A stretch of DNA of 64,000 nucleotides from an uncultured Nocardioides sp. (GCF_947489365.1 NZ_CANLDB010000009.1:1-64000), one strand, 5' to 3'. Shown: positions 1-6,912, numbered from the stretch's first letter. The notes: generated from the letters alone by a model not told the origin. Numbers and translations: made by a program.

Positions 1-215
1 AACCGTTGGCCCGGCATGGCCGCGACCCTAACGGCGCGACGGTGGCGCGACCCGAAGTTGCACCCGCTTGTCCAACTTGCCAGCCCAAGCTCTTCAGCCG
101 TCGACGACGACGGTCCGTCTGGCCCAACCTGAGGGCGCAGATGGGGGTACAAGACCGCGGTTCTTGGGCAGGTTTGTGCTCTATGCAACTAACTCGTTGC
201 TGCCTTAAATTCGGT
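1..215. other. Left-edge stretch without a recognisable gene
   Basis: No reading frame here has convincing codon bias or similarity to a known family. The plus-strand frame from 6 to 560 is Arg/Pro/Ala-rich and looks like a frame shadow. The sequence is less GC-rich than the core genome, in keeping with the element to its right. Confidence 0.5.
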
Positions 216-260
216 GCGCGCGCGAGGCCCGACTCCGGGGGGAGCGGGCCTCGCGTGCGT
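216..260 (-). terminator. Hairpin terminator after the 87-aa gene
   Basis: An 11-bp perfect stem (221-231 with 245-255, CGCGAGGCCCG pairing CGGGCCTCGCG) encloses a 13-base loop. It can be extended by four or five more pairs including wobbles. It begins a few bases past the stop codon of the minus-strand gene at 265-528. There is no T-tract, as is common in high-GC actinobacteria. Confidence 0.6.
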
Positions 261-264
261 ATCG

Positions 265-528
265 TCAGACGGGCGCCGGCCACGCCTCGAACGGGATCAG
301 CACCTCAGACCGCTCCCACCACACGCGCATCCCACCGCCCGGGTAGGCGACCGCGACCAGACCCCGCCAGTGGGGCTCGGCCGCGCGGGAGTGAGCGGGC
401 CCGTCGTTCTCGACGAGGCGCAGCTCGAGCAGCAGCGCGATCATCGGCGGCTTGCGGCTGTTGGTGGACTCGTCGACCAGCCAGACGTGGCAGGGGGTCG
501 AAGCTTGCCCAGATGGTCTGCGCCGCAT
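265..528 (-). CDS. Small hypothetical protein (87 aa)
   Basis: I do not recognise a family. The translation has a plausible globular composition: a hydrophobic strand-like run (MIALLLELRLVEN), a WRGLVAVAYPGGGMRVWW segment and an aromatic tail ending FEAWPAPV. This reads like a real protein, unlike the Arg/Pro-rich competing frames. A perfect hairpin follows its stop codon, which supports transcription on the minus strand. No clear ribosome binding site precedes the ATG at 528, so the start is uncertain. It is probably an accessory gene of the integrated element; its function is unknown. Confidence 0.5.
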   Translation of the reverse strand: MRRRPSGQASTPCHVWLVDESTNSRKPPMIALLLELRLVENDGPAHSRAAEPHWRGLVAVAYPGGGMRVWWERSEVLIPFEAWPAPV

Positions 529-548
529 CCGTCACCGGGTTTCAGAGG

Positions 549-566
549 ACTTTGTCGTGACAAAGT
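549..566. promoter_or_regulatory. Perfect 8-2-8 inverted repeat, operator-like
   Basis: ACTTTGTC-GT-GACAAAGT is a perfect palindrome and is AT-rich against its surroundings. It sits between the divergent genes at 528 (minus) and 652 (plus), so it could be a repressor site of the element. No binding protein can be named from sequence. Confidence 0.45.
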
Positions 567-569
567 AAA

Positions 570-605
570 GACGGGAGCGGCCCCGGTGTAGGGGCGACTC
601 CCGTC
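570..605. terminator. Nested GC-rich hairpin
   Basis: GACGGGAG (570-577) pairs perfectly with CTCCCGTC (598-605), and an inner CCCC/GGGG pair (581-584 with 591-594) extends the fold. It looks like a rho-independent-type hairpin, but it lies in a divergent gap. It may insulate the two promoters rather than end a gene seen here. Confidence 0.45.
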
Positions 606-639
606 TGAGCTGTCCGGCGCTAAGTCCGTGTACACACAC

Positions 640-645
640 TAGCCT
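640..645 (+). promoter_or_regulatory. Leaderless -10 box for the HEPN gene
   Basis: TAGCCT ends 6 bases before the GTG at 652. This is the spacing expected when transcription starts at the start codon. No Shine-Dalgarno sequence is present. Confidence 0.55.
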
Positions 646-651
646 ACGGCC

Positions 652-2250
652 GTGGCAGCGCAACCCCTAAGTGTCCAGGATCTCGTCCCAGCTCGACTGC
701 GAGAGCTGGTCGCCCTCAACACGCCTTGGCATAGGTCTCTCTGGCAACCAGGCTCGATCTTGATGCTGCGCGAGGTGCTCGAGTATGCGGACGGGTTTCG
801 CGCTGGGGCGATGAACCAGGAGGGACTCAACTTCGTCTGCGCATCGGCCCGGGCCCAGGTTGAGCGAGACCATGGGCTCGGCCCACAGCCCGTGCGAGAG
901 CAAATGCTGGCAATCCTTGCGCACGGCGCTGACAAGCAAAAAGGGGTGTTCGTCCAACACGTCGCCGACAGTCTGGCTCAACTGGTTCGGCGAAGTGAGC
1001 ACGAGTACCTGAAGCGGTGGGCCGACGAGGTGAGGAGCGGTCGAGTTCGCCTTGAGGATGCGGAGATCCTGGCTCGTCTCGCGGCGGCCCATCTGCTTGA
1101 CGCTGGTTTTGCTGCCCAACATGTGCACGGTTGGCTTGTGGCGAAGAAGACGGTCGCGCTCGACGAATTGCTGGAACTGGGCGACCAAATGTGCGCAGAC
1201 CCAGAGCAATCTTTCGAAGTTCTCGTTCCCTTTGTCAGTCTGCCGTCCGCGGTCCGCACTGCTGCCGGGACCCGATTTCGGACTGCTGAGCAGACTGAAG
1301 CGTTCTTGGAGGAGCGCGGAGCGGAGAAACCACCGGGCAGGCAGGGAGCTGGTTCGCTGACTTTCGCAGTAACGGCTCGAGAGCCGTGGTCAGCGGTCGC
1401 CGTGGTCGATACCGAGATTCGCCGATTGAATGCCCGCGTAGCCGTGGCGCTGCGAAACAAGACGGCGACTCCGCTCGGTAAGGCCATCGTGCTGGACTCC
1501 ATACACAGCAAGTGGCGCGACCTCGAACCCCGCGGTCGCGAGATTCTGGTAACTGGTATCGAACGCCATGGCCTCCTGCTTCCGGACGCGTCAGACGCCA
1601 CCAAAGAACTAGACGACGCGTTCGAGTTGCTGGCGGCAGTCAGGACTTCGACCTCGTGGGCCTCCGTCGCAGCAATCTGGGCTGCGATTGAGGGGCTGTT
1701 GGGTCGCGCTACAGACAAAGGAACTTTGGCCGCGGATCGGATGGCGGCGGTTGTAGCAGCAGGTCTCGTTCGCACCGAGTTGGTGCTGCTGGCCACGCGT
1801 TACAACGAGGATGACGGCTCCGTCGGGACCATGTTGCGGGATGACAGCCGAACTTTCAGCGAGCGCGTCGACGATCTCTTCGACCTCATCAGTAGCAGGT
1901 CACCTCTGCCGGAAACCACCGTGGAGGACGATGCCGCCGTGATGCGACTCCAATCGATCGTTGATGACGCCGCAGTGCTTCGCCGCATTGAGGAGTACCT
2001 CAAGGCCGCCTTCCGGAGGCTTTATCAACAGCGCAACCTGTTGCTTCACGGTGGGCGCTTTGACTCGGTGGCATTACCGCTGACCATGCGAACGGTTCCT
2101 GCTCTAGCTGCGGCTGGCTTGGACCGCTTGGTGTTCTCTGTCTCAGAGAGGCGCGGCAGCCCTCCACTTGCGCTTGCTGCGCGGGCGCAGAATGAGATCG
2201 CGCTTCTCGGTGGCGACGGCGCTCGATCGCTGCCGCACCTACTGGACTAA
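652..2250 (+). CDS. Large protein with C-terminal HEPN-like motif (532 aa)
   Basis: The family is not recognised as a whole. The last quarter contains RNLLLH at about residues 461-466, followed by GGRF. This fits the R-x4-6-H active-site motif of HEPN ribonuclease domains and resembles Apea-like HEPN proteins. The preceding helix (RIEEYLKAAFRRLYQQ) fits the HEPN helical bundle. The N-terminal 400 residues are helical and soluble-looking, with no signal peptide or membrane segment. Codon usage is less GC-skewed than in core genes. The GTG start is supported by a TAGCCT box 6 bases upstream. It ends tail-to-tail, 4 bases from the ParB-like gene. A role in phage defence or RNA cleavage is inference; the reading frame itself is secure. 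Confidence 0.75.
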   Translation: MAAQPLSVQDLVPARLRELVALNTPWHRSLWQPGSILMLREVLEYADGFRAGAMNQEGLNFVCASARAQVERDHGLGPQPVREQMLAILAHGADKQKGVFVQHVADSLAQLVRRSEHEYLKRWADEVRSGRVRLEDAEILARLAAAHLLDAGFAAQHVHGWLVAKKTVALDELLELGDQMCADPEQSFEVLVPFVSLPSAVRTAAGTRFRTAEQTEAFLEERGAEKPPGRQGAGSLTFAVTAREPWSAVAVVDTEIRRLNARVAVALRNKTATPLGKAIVLDSIHSKWRDLEPRGREILVTGIERHGLLLPDASDATKELDDAFELLAAVRTSTSWASVAAIWAAIEGLLGRATDKGTLAADRMAAVVAAGLVRTELVLLATRYNEDDGSVGTMLRDDSRTFSERVDDLFDLISSRSPLPETTVEDDAAVMRLQSIVDDAAVLRRIEEYLKAAFRRLYQQRNLLLHGGRFDSVALPLTMRTVPALAAAGLDRLVFSVSERRGSPPLALAARAQNEIALLGGDGARSLPHLLD

Positions 2251-2254
2251 TGGC

Positions 2255-3118
2255 TTAGCGCGGCACCGGGAAGTTCTCGTTCGTCAGCCCTCCCCGCGGC
2301 ATCTGCAGCTTGGTGCGGGTCTCGCCGTCGCGATGGGCGTTCCAGGCTCGGATGGTCAGCGCGAGGCCCTCGGTCTCGTTGATGCGCCCGCCGGACAGGC
2401 GTAGGCGGGTGACGCGGTTGCGCAGGACAGCGATGGGGTCGGTGGCGGCGAGGCCGTCGCCGTCTGCGACGCGGAGGAAGAAGGTCGTTGCTGCGTCGCC
2501 GTCGAGCTCGCTGAACAGCCAGTGACAGAGCCCGATCACAGAAGCGGGTAAGCGCTCCCTGGATGCGAGGCGGTTGGCGAGGTCGGCGCTGTTGCGGATC
2601 TCCGGGTGGCGGGTGAGCCAGTCGTCCATCTCGAGCGGGGTCGGTCTGATGGCTCCGGTGTTGGTGCGCATGCCCCTCTCCCACATCACGGCCCGTCGGC
2701 AGACCGCGGCGAGGGTGGCGGTGTTCTCCTCGCCGGTGAGCTTCAGAGCGTCGGAGTAGGTCCGCTTGGCGCCGGCATCGACGGTGGGCATCACGTCGGG
2801 GGTCAGACCGCGCACGATGACCATCGGCACGGTGGCACCGGCCTGCACGATCGCGTTGAGGCGGTGCTGGCCGTCGAAGAGCTGGCCATCGGCAGAGAAC
2901 TTCAGCGTCTCGCCGTTGAGGCGCCAGCGGCCGGCCTCCATGTCTCTGGCGTAGCCGTCGACCACGGGCCGGCGCAGGTTGCGGTTGTTCGGGTTGCGGC
3001 TGAGCCAGGTCTCGGCGAGCGCGGGGGAGACGTCGATGATCTCGACGGCAGGTGAGTCAGGTGACTCACCTGTTAGCTCCCTAACAGATGTTGCAGATGC
3101 AACAGGTTGGTCGGTCAT
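2255..3118 (-). CDS. ParB/sulfiredoxin-like domain protein of mobile elements (287 aa)
   Basis: The N-terminal third carries the ParB/Srx-type fold signature: a helix-rich segment ending in YARDMEAGRWRLNGE, then FDGQHRLNAIVQAG (DGQHR at about residues 82-86). Related proteins are common in actinophages and integrative elements; some bind DNA or nucleotides. The C-terminal half is helical and resembles the uncharacterised tail of these phage proteins. GAGAGG lies 4 bases before the ATG. It is separated from the upstream small-gene operon by two perfect hairpins, so it is probably transcribed on its own. Chromosome partition is not implied; the molecular role is unknown. Confidence 0.75.
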   Translation of the reverse strand: MTDQPVASATSVRELTGESPDSPAVEIIDVSPALAETWLSRNPNNRNLRRPVVDGYARDMEAGRWRLNGETLKFSADGQLFDGQHRLNAIVQAGATVPMVIVRGLTPDVMPTVDAGAKRTYSDALKLTGEENTATLAAVCRRAVMWERGMRTNTGAIRPTPLEMDDWLTRHPEIRNSADLANRLASRERLPASVIGLCHWLFSELDGDAATTFFLRVADGDGLAATDPIAVLRNRVTRLRLSGGRINETEGLALTIRAWNAHRDGETRTKLQMPRGGLTNENFPVPR

Positions 3119-3138
3119 GGTGCCTCTCGGGGTCGGGC

Positions 3139-3161
3139 AGGTGTCCCGAAGCGGGACACCT
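3139..3161 (-). terminator. Perfect 10-bp hairpin upstream of the ParB-like gene
   Basis: AGGTGTCCCG pairs with CGGGACACCT around a 3-base loop (AAG). It lies 20 bases before the ATG of the ParB-like gene, so it is either a second terminator for the small-gene operon or a 5'-leader structure. Confidence 0.5.
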
Positions 3162-3177
3162 CAGCGGACATGGCTCT

Positions 3178-3202
3178 AGCCCGCCCCGGTGTGGGGCGGG
3201 CT
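3178..3202 (-). terminator. Perfect 10-bp hairpin after the small-gene operon
   Basis: AGCCCGCCCC pairs with GGGGCGGGCT around a 5-base loop, 34 bases past the stop codon of the 144-aa gene. It is the likely terminator of the three-gene minus-strand operon. Confidence 0.6.
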
Positions 3203-3236
3203 GATGGTGGGGCTCGCAGGGGGAGCAATGGCGTGT

Positions 3237-3671
3237 TCATCGCTGGGCGCTCCTGACCTCGGCGGCGGGGTAGCGCTGCTGGGCGCCGTCGTTGCGGTTG
3301 TCCCGGTCGGCGAGGTCGGCGTAGCGAGTGAGGGCCGCGGCGAGCATGCGTGCGTCTTCGGGCTCGAGCCAGGTGTCTGCCTGCATGGCGCTGCCGTCGG
3401 GGTTCTCGATCTCGGTCTGTCGGATGAGGAGCTGGACCTTCGTCGAGCCGTAGTTGCGGCCGGCCTTGGCGTAGTTGTCGTTGTGGATGAGCCGGACGGT
3501 GTTCTCGCAGGCGTCGGCGTTGGAGGGCCACATGGTGCCGAGGGAGTGGTGGGTGCCGTCGCCGGGCAGGTCCAGGACGCCGTGGGTGGGCTCGCAGGTG
3601 GAGAGCTGGCACCAGTCGGGGTGCGTGACGTCCTCGACGGTCGCGGCGGGGCGCTCCGGTGCGGTGGTCAT
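3237..3671 (-). CDS. DUF6907-like small protein, copy 2 (144 aa)
   Basis: Residues near 16-25 read HPDWCQLSTC, a WC-type N-terminal motif shared with the next gene upstream. It is followed by a beta-rich middle (TKVQLLIRQTEIENPDG) and a C-terminal helix (LEPEDARMLAAALTRYADLA). This layout is typical of DUF6907-type proteins of streptomycete and nocardioid integrative elements, whose function is unknown. AGGAG lies 7-8 bases before the ATG at 3671, and the ATG overlaps the stop of the upstream paralogue (ATGA). A longer frame extending upstream is rejected because it would run through the paralogue. Confidence 0.65.
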   Translation of the reverse strand: MTTAPERPAATVEDVTHPDWCQLSTCEPTHGVLDLPGDGTHHSLGTMWPSNADACENTVRLIHNDNYAKAGRNYGSTKVQLLIRQTEIENPDGSAMQADTWLEPEDARMLAAALTRYADLADRDNRNDGAQQRYPAAEVRSAQR

Positions 3672-3991
3672 CGCTGACGCTCCTGTCGTGAGGCGCGAGC
3701 CCGGGTGACCAGCTCGAGGAGCGCCAGGGCGTGCAGCTCCATCTGATCGGGGTGGATCAGCTCTCCGCCGCCGGCAATGCACATGACCTCGGCGTGGTGG
3801 GTCTCCTCGGGCGTCGGGGTTCCGTCGGGCAGCCCGATCATCGTGAGTGCGTAGTCCTCGCCACGGATGCGGCCGAAGTCGTCGCTGCTGTGGATGACGC
3901 AGCCCTCCCAGCTCTCGAGGTCGTCGAGGTGGGTCCGCTCGGGGACGGTGCACCAGTCGGGGCACCAGATGCGGACGGCGGTGGTCGTCAT
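3668..3991 (-). CDS. DUF6907-like small protein, copy 1 (107 aa)
   Basis: The protein opens MTTTAVRIWCPDWCTVPER and continues with HSSDDFGRI, a beta-rich segment and a Leu/Ala-rich C-terminal helix. Its PDWC opening matches the downstream gene, so the two look like diverged tandem paralogues. The start at 3991 has AAGGGGG upstream and overlaps the preceding stop codon by ATGA. It is the middle gene of a three-gene translationally coupled operon. The family occurs in actinobacterial mobile elements; the biochemical role is unknown. Confidence 0.65.
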   Translation of the reverse strand: MTTTAVRIWCPDWCTVPERTHLDDLESWEGCVIHSSDDFGRIRGEDYALTMIGLPDGTPTPEETHHAEVMCIAGGGELIHPDQMELHALALLELVTRARASRQERQR

Positions 3992-4293
3992 CGTGCCCCC
4001 TTGTCGTACTGCCGGCGCTGGTGTGCGACGAAGGCTCGGAGGCAGTTCTTGCAGTCCTCGGGCTCGGGCAGGGGCACGAGGCGGCCGACGGTCTGCAGGT
4101 GCTCTCGGGCGGTCGGCTTGCCGTCGATGAACTGCCAATGGCCACACAACGTGCGGCACTGAACGCCCATGTCTGCAGCGGCGTTCATGGCGCTGACCCA
4201 GAACAGGTGCTCGACTTGGCGGCGCTTGGGCCTGGCCGGTGTTGGCGTCTCGTTGGTGCCGGCCTCGGATGGGGTGGTGCAGACTTCGGTCAT
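3988..4293 (-). CDS. Small Cys-rich, possibly zinc-binding protein (101 aa)
   Basis: After a charged N-terminus the protein contains CRTLCGHW and, 32 residues later, CKNCLRAFVAHQRRQY. The two Cys pairs could form a zinc ribbon; similar small proteins occur in actinophages and integrative elements. It is the first gene of the minus-strand trio. The ATG has a strong AAGGAGG site about 9 bases upstream. Its stop overlaps the next start (ATGA), implying coupling. No specific function can be assigned. Confidence 0.6.
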   Translation of the reverse strand: MTEVCTTPSEAGTNETPTPARPKRRQVEHLFWVSAMNAAADMGVQCRTLCGHWQFIDGKPTAREHLQTVGRLVPLPEPEDCKNCLRAFVAHQRRQYDKGAR

Positions 4294-4408
4294 GGTGCTG
4301 GCCCTCCTTGGGGGCTAGTGCCTAGGCCCCGTGCGGTGGGCAAACACCGCTGCGGGGCCGTTCCAAGGAGCCGGCGCCAATGACACGATCTGGCACATAC
4401 ATGGCACG

Positions 4409-4438
4409 AGGCCGGCCCCTATTGCTAGGAACCGGCCT
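4409..4438 (-). terminator. Terminator of the tRNA Gly-Cys-Val transcript
   Basis: On the minus strand AGGCCGGTTCC pairs with GGGGCCGGCCT (11 bp, two G-U) around an 8-base loop. It lies about 20 bases past the 3' end of tRNA-Val(GAC). It also marks the apparent border between core sequence and the element. Confidence 0.6.
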
Positions 4439-4458
4439 GTGACCTGCGTAAACGCTGG

Positions 4459-4530
4459 TGGGCGATACTGGGTTTGAACCAGTGACCTCTTCCGTGTCAA
4501 GGAAGCGCGCTACCGCTGCGCCAATCGCCC
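4459..4530 (-). tRNA. tRNA-Val (anticodon GAC)
   Basis: A 72-nt cloverleaf with acceptor GGGCGAT/ATCGCCC, D stem GCGC, anticodon stem CTTCC/GGAAG and loop TTGACAC giving anticodon GAC, T stem ACTGG/CCAGT, discriminator A. The 3' CCA is not encoded. It is the last of three tRNAs on this strand, and its 3' end faces the integrated element. Confidence 0.95.
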
Positions 4531-4549
4531 GTGTGGAGTTGTCGTGCAG

Positions 4550-4620
4550 AGGTGGGTACGGGATTTGAACCCGTGTACACGGATTTGCAGTCCGTTGCCT
4601 CGCCTCTCGGCCAACCCACC
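4550..4620 (-). tRNA. tRNA-Cys (anticodon GCA)
   Basis: A 71-nt cloverleaf with acceptor GGTGGGT/ACCCACC, anticodon stem ACGGA/TCCGT, loop CTGCAAA (GCA), T stem ACGGG/CCCGT and discriminator T, the identity base expected for cysteine. Only 19 bases separate it from tRNA-Val, so the two are cotranscribed. Confidence 0.95.
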
Positions 4621-4651
4621 ATGGAGGCCCAACCAAGAGAGTGCCTCTCCG

Positions 4652-4724
4652 AGCGGACGACGAGGCTCGAACTCGCGACCTCAACCTTGGCAAGGTTGCG
4701 CTCTACCAACTGAGCTACGTCCGC
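4652..4724 (-). tRNA. tRNA-Gly (anticodon GCC)
   Basis: A 73-nt cloverleaf with acceptor GCGGACG/CGTCCGC, D stem GCTC/GAGC, anticodon stem CAACC/GGTTG, loop TTGCCAA (GCC), and discriminator T. It is the first tRNA of the Gly-Cys-Val operon and lies directly behind a recognisable promoter. Confidence 0.95.
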
Positions 4725-4762
4725 TTGCGGCTCCCAACCCTGCGGCTGTGAGTGCGTCAGGA

Positions 4763-4790
4763 ACACTAGCCGATGCCTCAGGGGCCGCAA
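4763..4790 (-). promoter_or_regulatory. Promoter of the tRNA operon
   Basis: On the minus strand TTGCGG (4790-4785), a 16-base spacer and TAGTGT (4768-4763) make a good sigma-70-type promoter. The predicted start is about 30 bases before tRNA-Gly. Confidence 0.7.
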
Positions 4791-4885
4791 AATCACCCCC
4801 CTCCCCGAGCGCGGCGGCCCCGTCGCAGGCGGGAACGTGGCGGTCCTGACGCACCAGGTGGGTCAGGGACGACACGTCGTCCTCC

Positions 4886-4891
4886 TAGGGT
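4886..4891 (+). promoter_or_regulatory. Leaderless -10 box of pabC
   Basis: TAGGGT ends 7 bases before the GTG at 4899. There is no Shine-Dalgarno sequence, so the mRNA probably starts at the GTG. Confidence 0.6.
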
Positions 4892-4898
4892 GGCGCTC

Positions 4899-5720
4899 GT
4901 GCACGTGTGGGTGAACGGACAGCTGCTCGACGACCCGACCGCGCCCACGTTGCGCGTCGACGACCACGGGCTGGTGGTCGGGGACGGGGTCTTCGAGTCC
5001 GTCGAGGTGACCGACGGCAGGGCGTTCGCCCTGACCCGGCACCTCGACCGGCTGCTGGTCTCCGCCGCCGGCCTCGGTCTGGGCGGCGTCGACCTCGACG
5101 AGGTCCGCGCCGGGGTCGACGCCACCCTCGGCGCCGAGCACCTCGAGCGCGGCAAGCTGCGGATCACCGTCACGGGTGGCCCCGGCCCTCTCGGTTCCGC
5201 CCGCGGGGACGGCCCGCTCACCGTGGTGGTCGCGGCCGAGCCGATCGGCCCCAGCGACGCGTCGGCCGCGATCGTCACCGTGCCGTGGCTGCGCAACGAA
5301 CGGGGTGCGCTGGCCGGCCTGAAGACCACGTCGTACGCCGACAACGTCGTCGCGCTCGCCGAGGCCCGCAAGCACGGCGCGAGCGAGGCGATCTTCGCCA
5401 ACCTGGCCGGCCACCTCTGCGAGGGCACCGGCAGCAACGTCTTCTACGTCGTCGACGGCGAGCTCCGTACGCCCACCCTGGCGTCGGGCTGCCTCGCCGG
5501 CGTCACCCGCGCCCTCGTCCTCGAGTGGTACGGCGGCCGCGAGGTCGACGAGCCCATCGGGGTCGCCGAGGACGCCGACGAGGTCTTCATCGTGTCCACC
5601 ACCCGGGCGGTGCAACCCGTCCACCGGTGGGGGAGCAGGGAGTGGTCGACCCCGGGTCCGGTCACCGCCGAGGCGCAGGCCGCGTGGCGTGCCCGGGAGG
5701 GGGAGGACGTCGACCCCTGA
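4899..5720 (+). CDS. pabC: 4-amino-4-deoxychorismate lyase, class IV aminotransferase fold (273 aa)
   Basis: A PLP enzyme predicted to cleave aminodeoxychorismate to p-aminobenzoate and pyruvate for folate synthesis. The fold-type-IV signatures are present: DDHGLVVGDGVFES near the N-terminus, the PLP lysine in GLKTTSYADNV (K142), and CEGTGSNVFYV (Glu at about 175). The length is normal. GTG 4899 (MHVWVNG) is chosen because TAGGGT lies 7 bases upstream; GTG 4890 and GTG 4905 are in-frame alternatives. It stands alone between tRNA genes, so context gives no help. A branched-chain or D-amino-acid aminotransferase is possible but less likely given its length and sequence. Confidence 0.85.
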   Translation: MHVWVNGQLLDDPTAPTLRVDDHGLVVGDGVFESVEVTDGRAFALTRHLDRLLVSAAGLGLGGVDLDEVRAGVDATLGAEHLERGKLRITVTGGPGPLGSARGDGPLTVVVAAEPIGPSDASAAIVTVPWLRNERGALAGLKTTSYADNVVALAEARKHGASEAIFANLAGHLCEGTGSNVFYVVDGELRTPTLASGCLAGVTRALVLEWYGGREVDEPIGVAEDADEVFIVSTTRAVQPVHRWGSREWSTPGPVTAEAQAAWRAREGEDVDP

Positions 5721-5762
5721 GCGATGCGTTAAGGTCGCGGTCGCCGCGCAAGCGGCTCAGCA

Positions 5763-5834
5763 GGGCGATTGGCGCAGTGGTAGCGCGCTTCGTTCACACC
5801 GAAGAGGTCACTGGTTCGAACCCAGTATCGCCCA
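5763..5834 (+). tRNA. tRNA-Val (anticodon CAC)
   Basis: A 72-nt cloverleaf with the same acceptor and T stems as the minus-strand tRNA-Val(GAC). The anticodon stem is CTTCG/CGAAG and the loop TTCACAC gives CAC. Only five positions differ between the two genes. The 3' CCA is not encoded. Confidence 0.95.
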
Positions 5835-5845
5835 CCCTCCAGCCC

Positions 5846-5879
5846 GAGCCCCTGGTCCGACGACGCCGGTCAGGGGCTC
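5846..5879 (+). terminator. Terminator after tRNA-Val(CAC)
   Basis: GAGCCCCTG (5846-5854) pairs perfectly with CAGGGGCTC (5871-5879) around a 16-base loop, 11 bases past the tRNA 3' end. Confidence 0.65.
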
Positions 5880-5911
5880 CCGTGCTCCGTGACCGTTCGC
5901 GTGCTGCTGTG

Positions 5912-5917
5912 TACGGT
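5912..5917 (+). promoter_or_regulatory. Leaderless -10 box
   Basis: TACGGT ends 8 bases before the ATG at 5926, and no ribosome binding site is visible. Confidence 0.5.
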
Positions 5918-5925
5918 CTGCGCCC

Positions 5926-6705
5926 ATGGGGGAAGGACCGGAGGACGAGGCACGCCCGGACCGGCCGTCCCTCCCGCCGACCCAGCAGCGCGTGGTCGAG
6001 GCCGCCCTGCGGCTCAGCCGGGCTCGCGACGCCGTCGCCCTCCGGTACGCGGTCAGCGAGGGTGACGACCACGGTCGGGTCGTGGCCCGCGGACCGGACC
6101 TGCTCGACCACGTGATGGAGGCGTCGCGGGGGTGGCGGGACCTCGTGGCCACCCGTACGGCGGGTCCGTTGTCCTCGGCGGGGATGGTGCGCGCGCTGCA
6201 GAACAACCAGCGGATCCTCGGCGACGGCACCCGCATGCAGAGCGTCTTCGCGGACCACGGCTTCGACGACGACCTGCCGGACCTGCTCAGCGGGCACTCG
6301 ACCCACTACCGCATGGGGCTCGTGCCGTTCGAGATGAAGATCCTGGACCAGCGCACGGTCATGCTCGAGGGTCCGACCGTCGACCACGGGCGCTCCGTGA
6401 TGCTCGTGAGCCACCCTGCGGTGCTGTCGGCGGCCCTCGCCTACTGGTCGGCCGTACGGCGGGCCAGCGACCCGGCGGTCGCGGTCGCCGAGAGGGGTGC
6501 GGGACCGCTGAGCGTGTTCAGCGCCCGCCAGCGTGCCGTGGTCGCCCTCCTCGGACGCGGGGTGGCGGACGACCCGGCCGCCGACCTCCTCGGGATCAGC
6601 GTCCGCACGCTGCGCGCCGAGGTCGCGGCCGTGAAGGACCTGCTGGGGGTCGACACCCGGTTCGCGGCCGGCGTCGCGCTCGGTCGCCTGCACGCGGAGC
6701 GCTGA
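5926..6705 (+). CDS. LuxR-type HTH transcriptional regulator (259 aa)
   Basis: The C-terminal 65 residues form a LuxR/NarL-like helix-turn-helix: LSVFSARQRAVVALLGRGVA, then DDPAADLLGISVRTLRAEVA, then AAVKDLLGVDTRFAAGVAL. The N-terminal 180 residues resemble the effector half of TrmB/LuxR-type regulators of streptomycetes (EMKILDQRTVMLEG followed by VMLVSHPAVLSAA), which may sense a small ligand. No receiver domain or membrane segment is seen. The ATG is preceded by TACGGT at leaderless spacing. It is monocistronic, with metY starting 260 bases later from its own promoter. Control of the met genes is possible but not shown. Confidence 0.7.
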   Translation: MGEGPEDEARPDRPSLPPTQQRVVEAALRLSRARDAVALRYAVSEGDDHGRVVARGPDLLDHVMEASRGWRDLVATRTAGPLSSAGMVRALQNNQRILGDGTRMQSVFADHGFDDDLPDLLSGHSTHYRMGLVPFEMKILDQRTVMLEGPTVDHGRSVMLVSHPAVLSAALAYWSAVRRASDPAVAVAERGAGPLSVFSARQRAVVALLGRGVADDPAADLLGISVRTLRAEVAAVKDLLGVDTRFAAGVALGRLHAER

Positions 6706-6912
6706 CCGGCCCGCGCCCGTTGCAGGTTGCTGCAGTCCGCCCCGCTCCGGGCCGTGGTGGCCCGTCCGGTGCCGCACGATGGGACCGGCGACCCCCGCGA
6801 CCCGAGATCGCGGGGCGTCCGCCGGGTGCGTCCCGGCCCGCCCTCTGTCACGGGGGTGAGGGCGGTCCGGGTCGCGGGCGCCCCGTCCGGTCCCCGAGAC
6901 GCTCCTGGGCAG

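Larger units (their letters stand above)
1..4408. mobile_element. Right part of a probable integrated element next to tRNA-Val(GAC)
   Basis: The stretch from the left edge to the tRNA-Val 3' end holds genes typical of actinobacterial phages or integrative elements: a ParB/sulfiredoxin-like protein, two DUF6907-like small proteins, a small Cys-rich protein and an accessory HEPN-motif gene. Third codon positions are visibly less GC-biased than in the housekeeping genes to the right. The genes lie downstream of the 3' end of a minus-strand tRNA, the usual attachment side for tyrosine integrases. No integrase and no second att copy is visible, so the element either continues left of the window or is a remnant. 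Its nature and left boundary are inferred. Confidence 0.5.

Noticed and set aside
6..560. 184-codon plus-strand frame at the left edge
   Set aside because: Arg/Pro/Ala-rich composition without motif, antisense to the more protein-like frame at 265-528.
2255..3118. Chromosome-partition ParB
   Set aside because: Only the ParB/Srx-like N-terminal fold (DGQHR) is present. There is no HTH KorB-like region or neighbouring parA, and the context is a mobile element.
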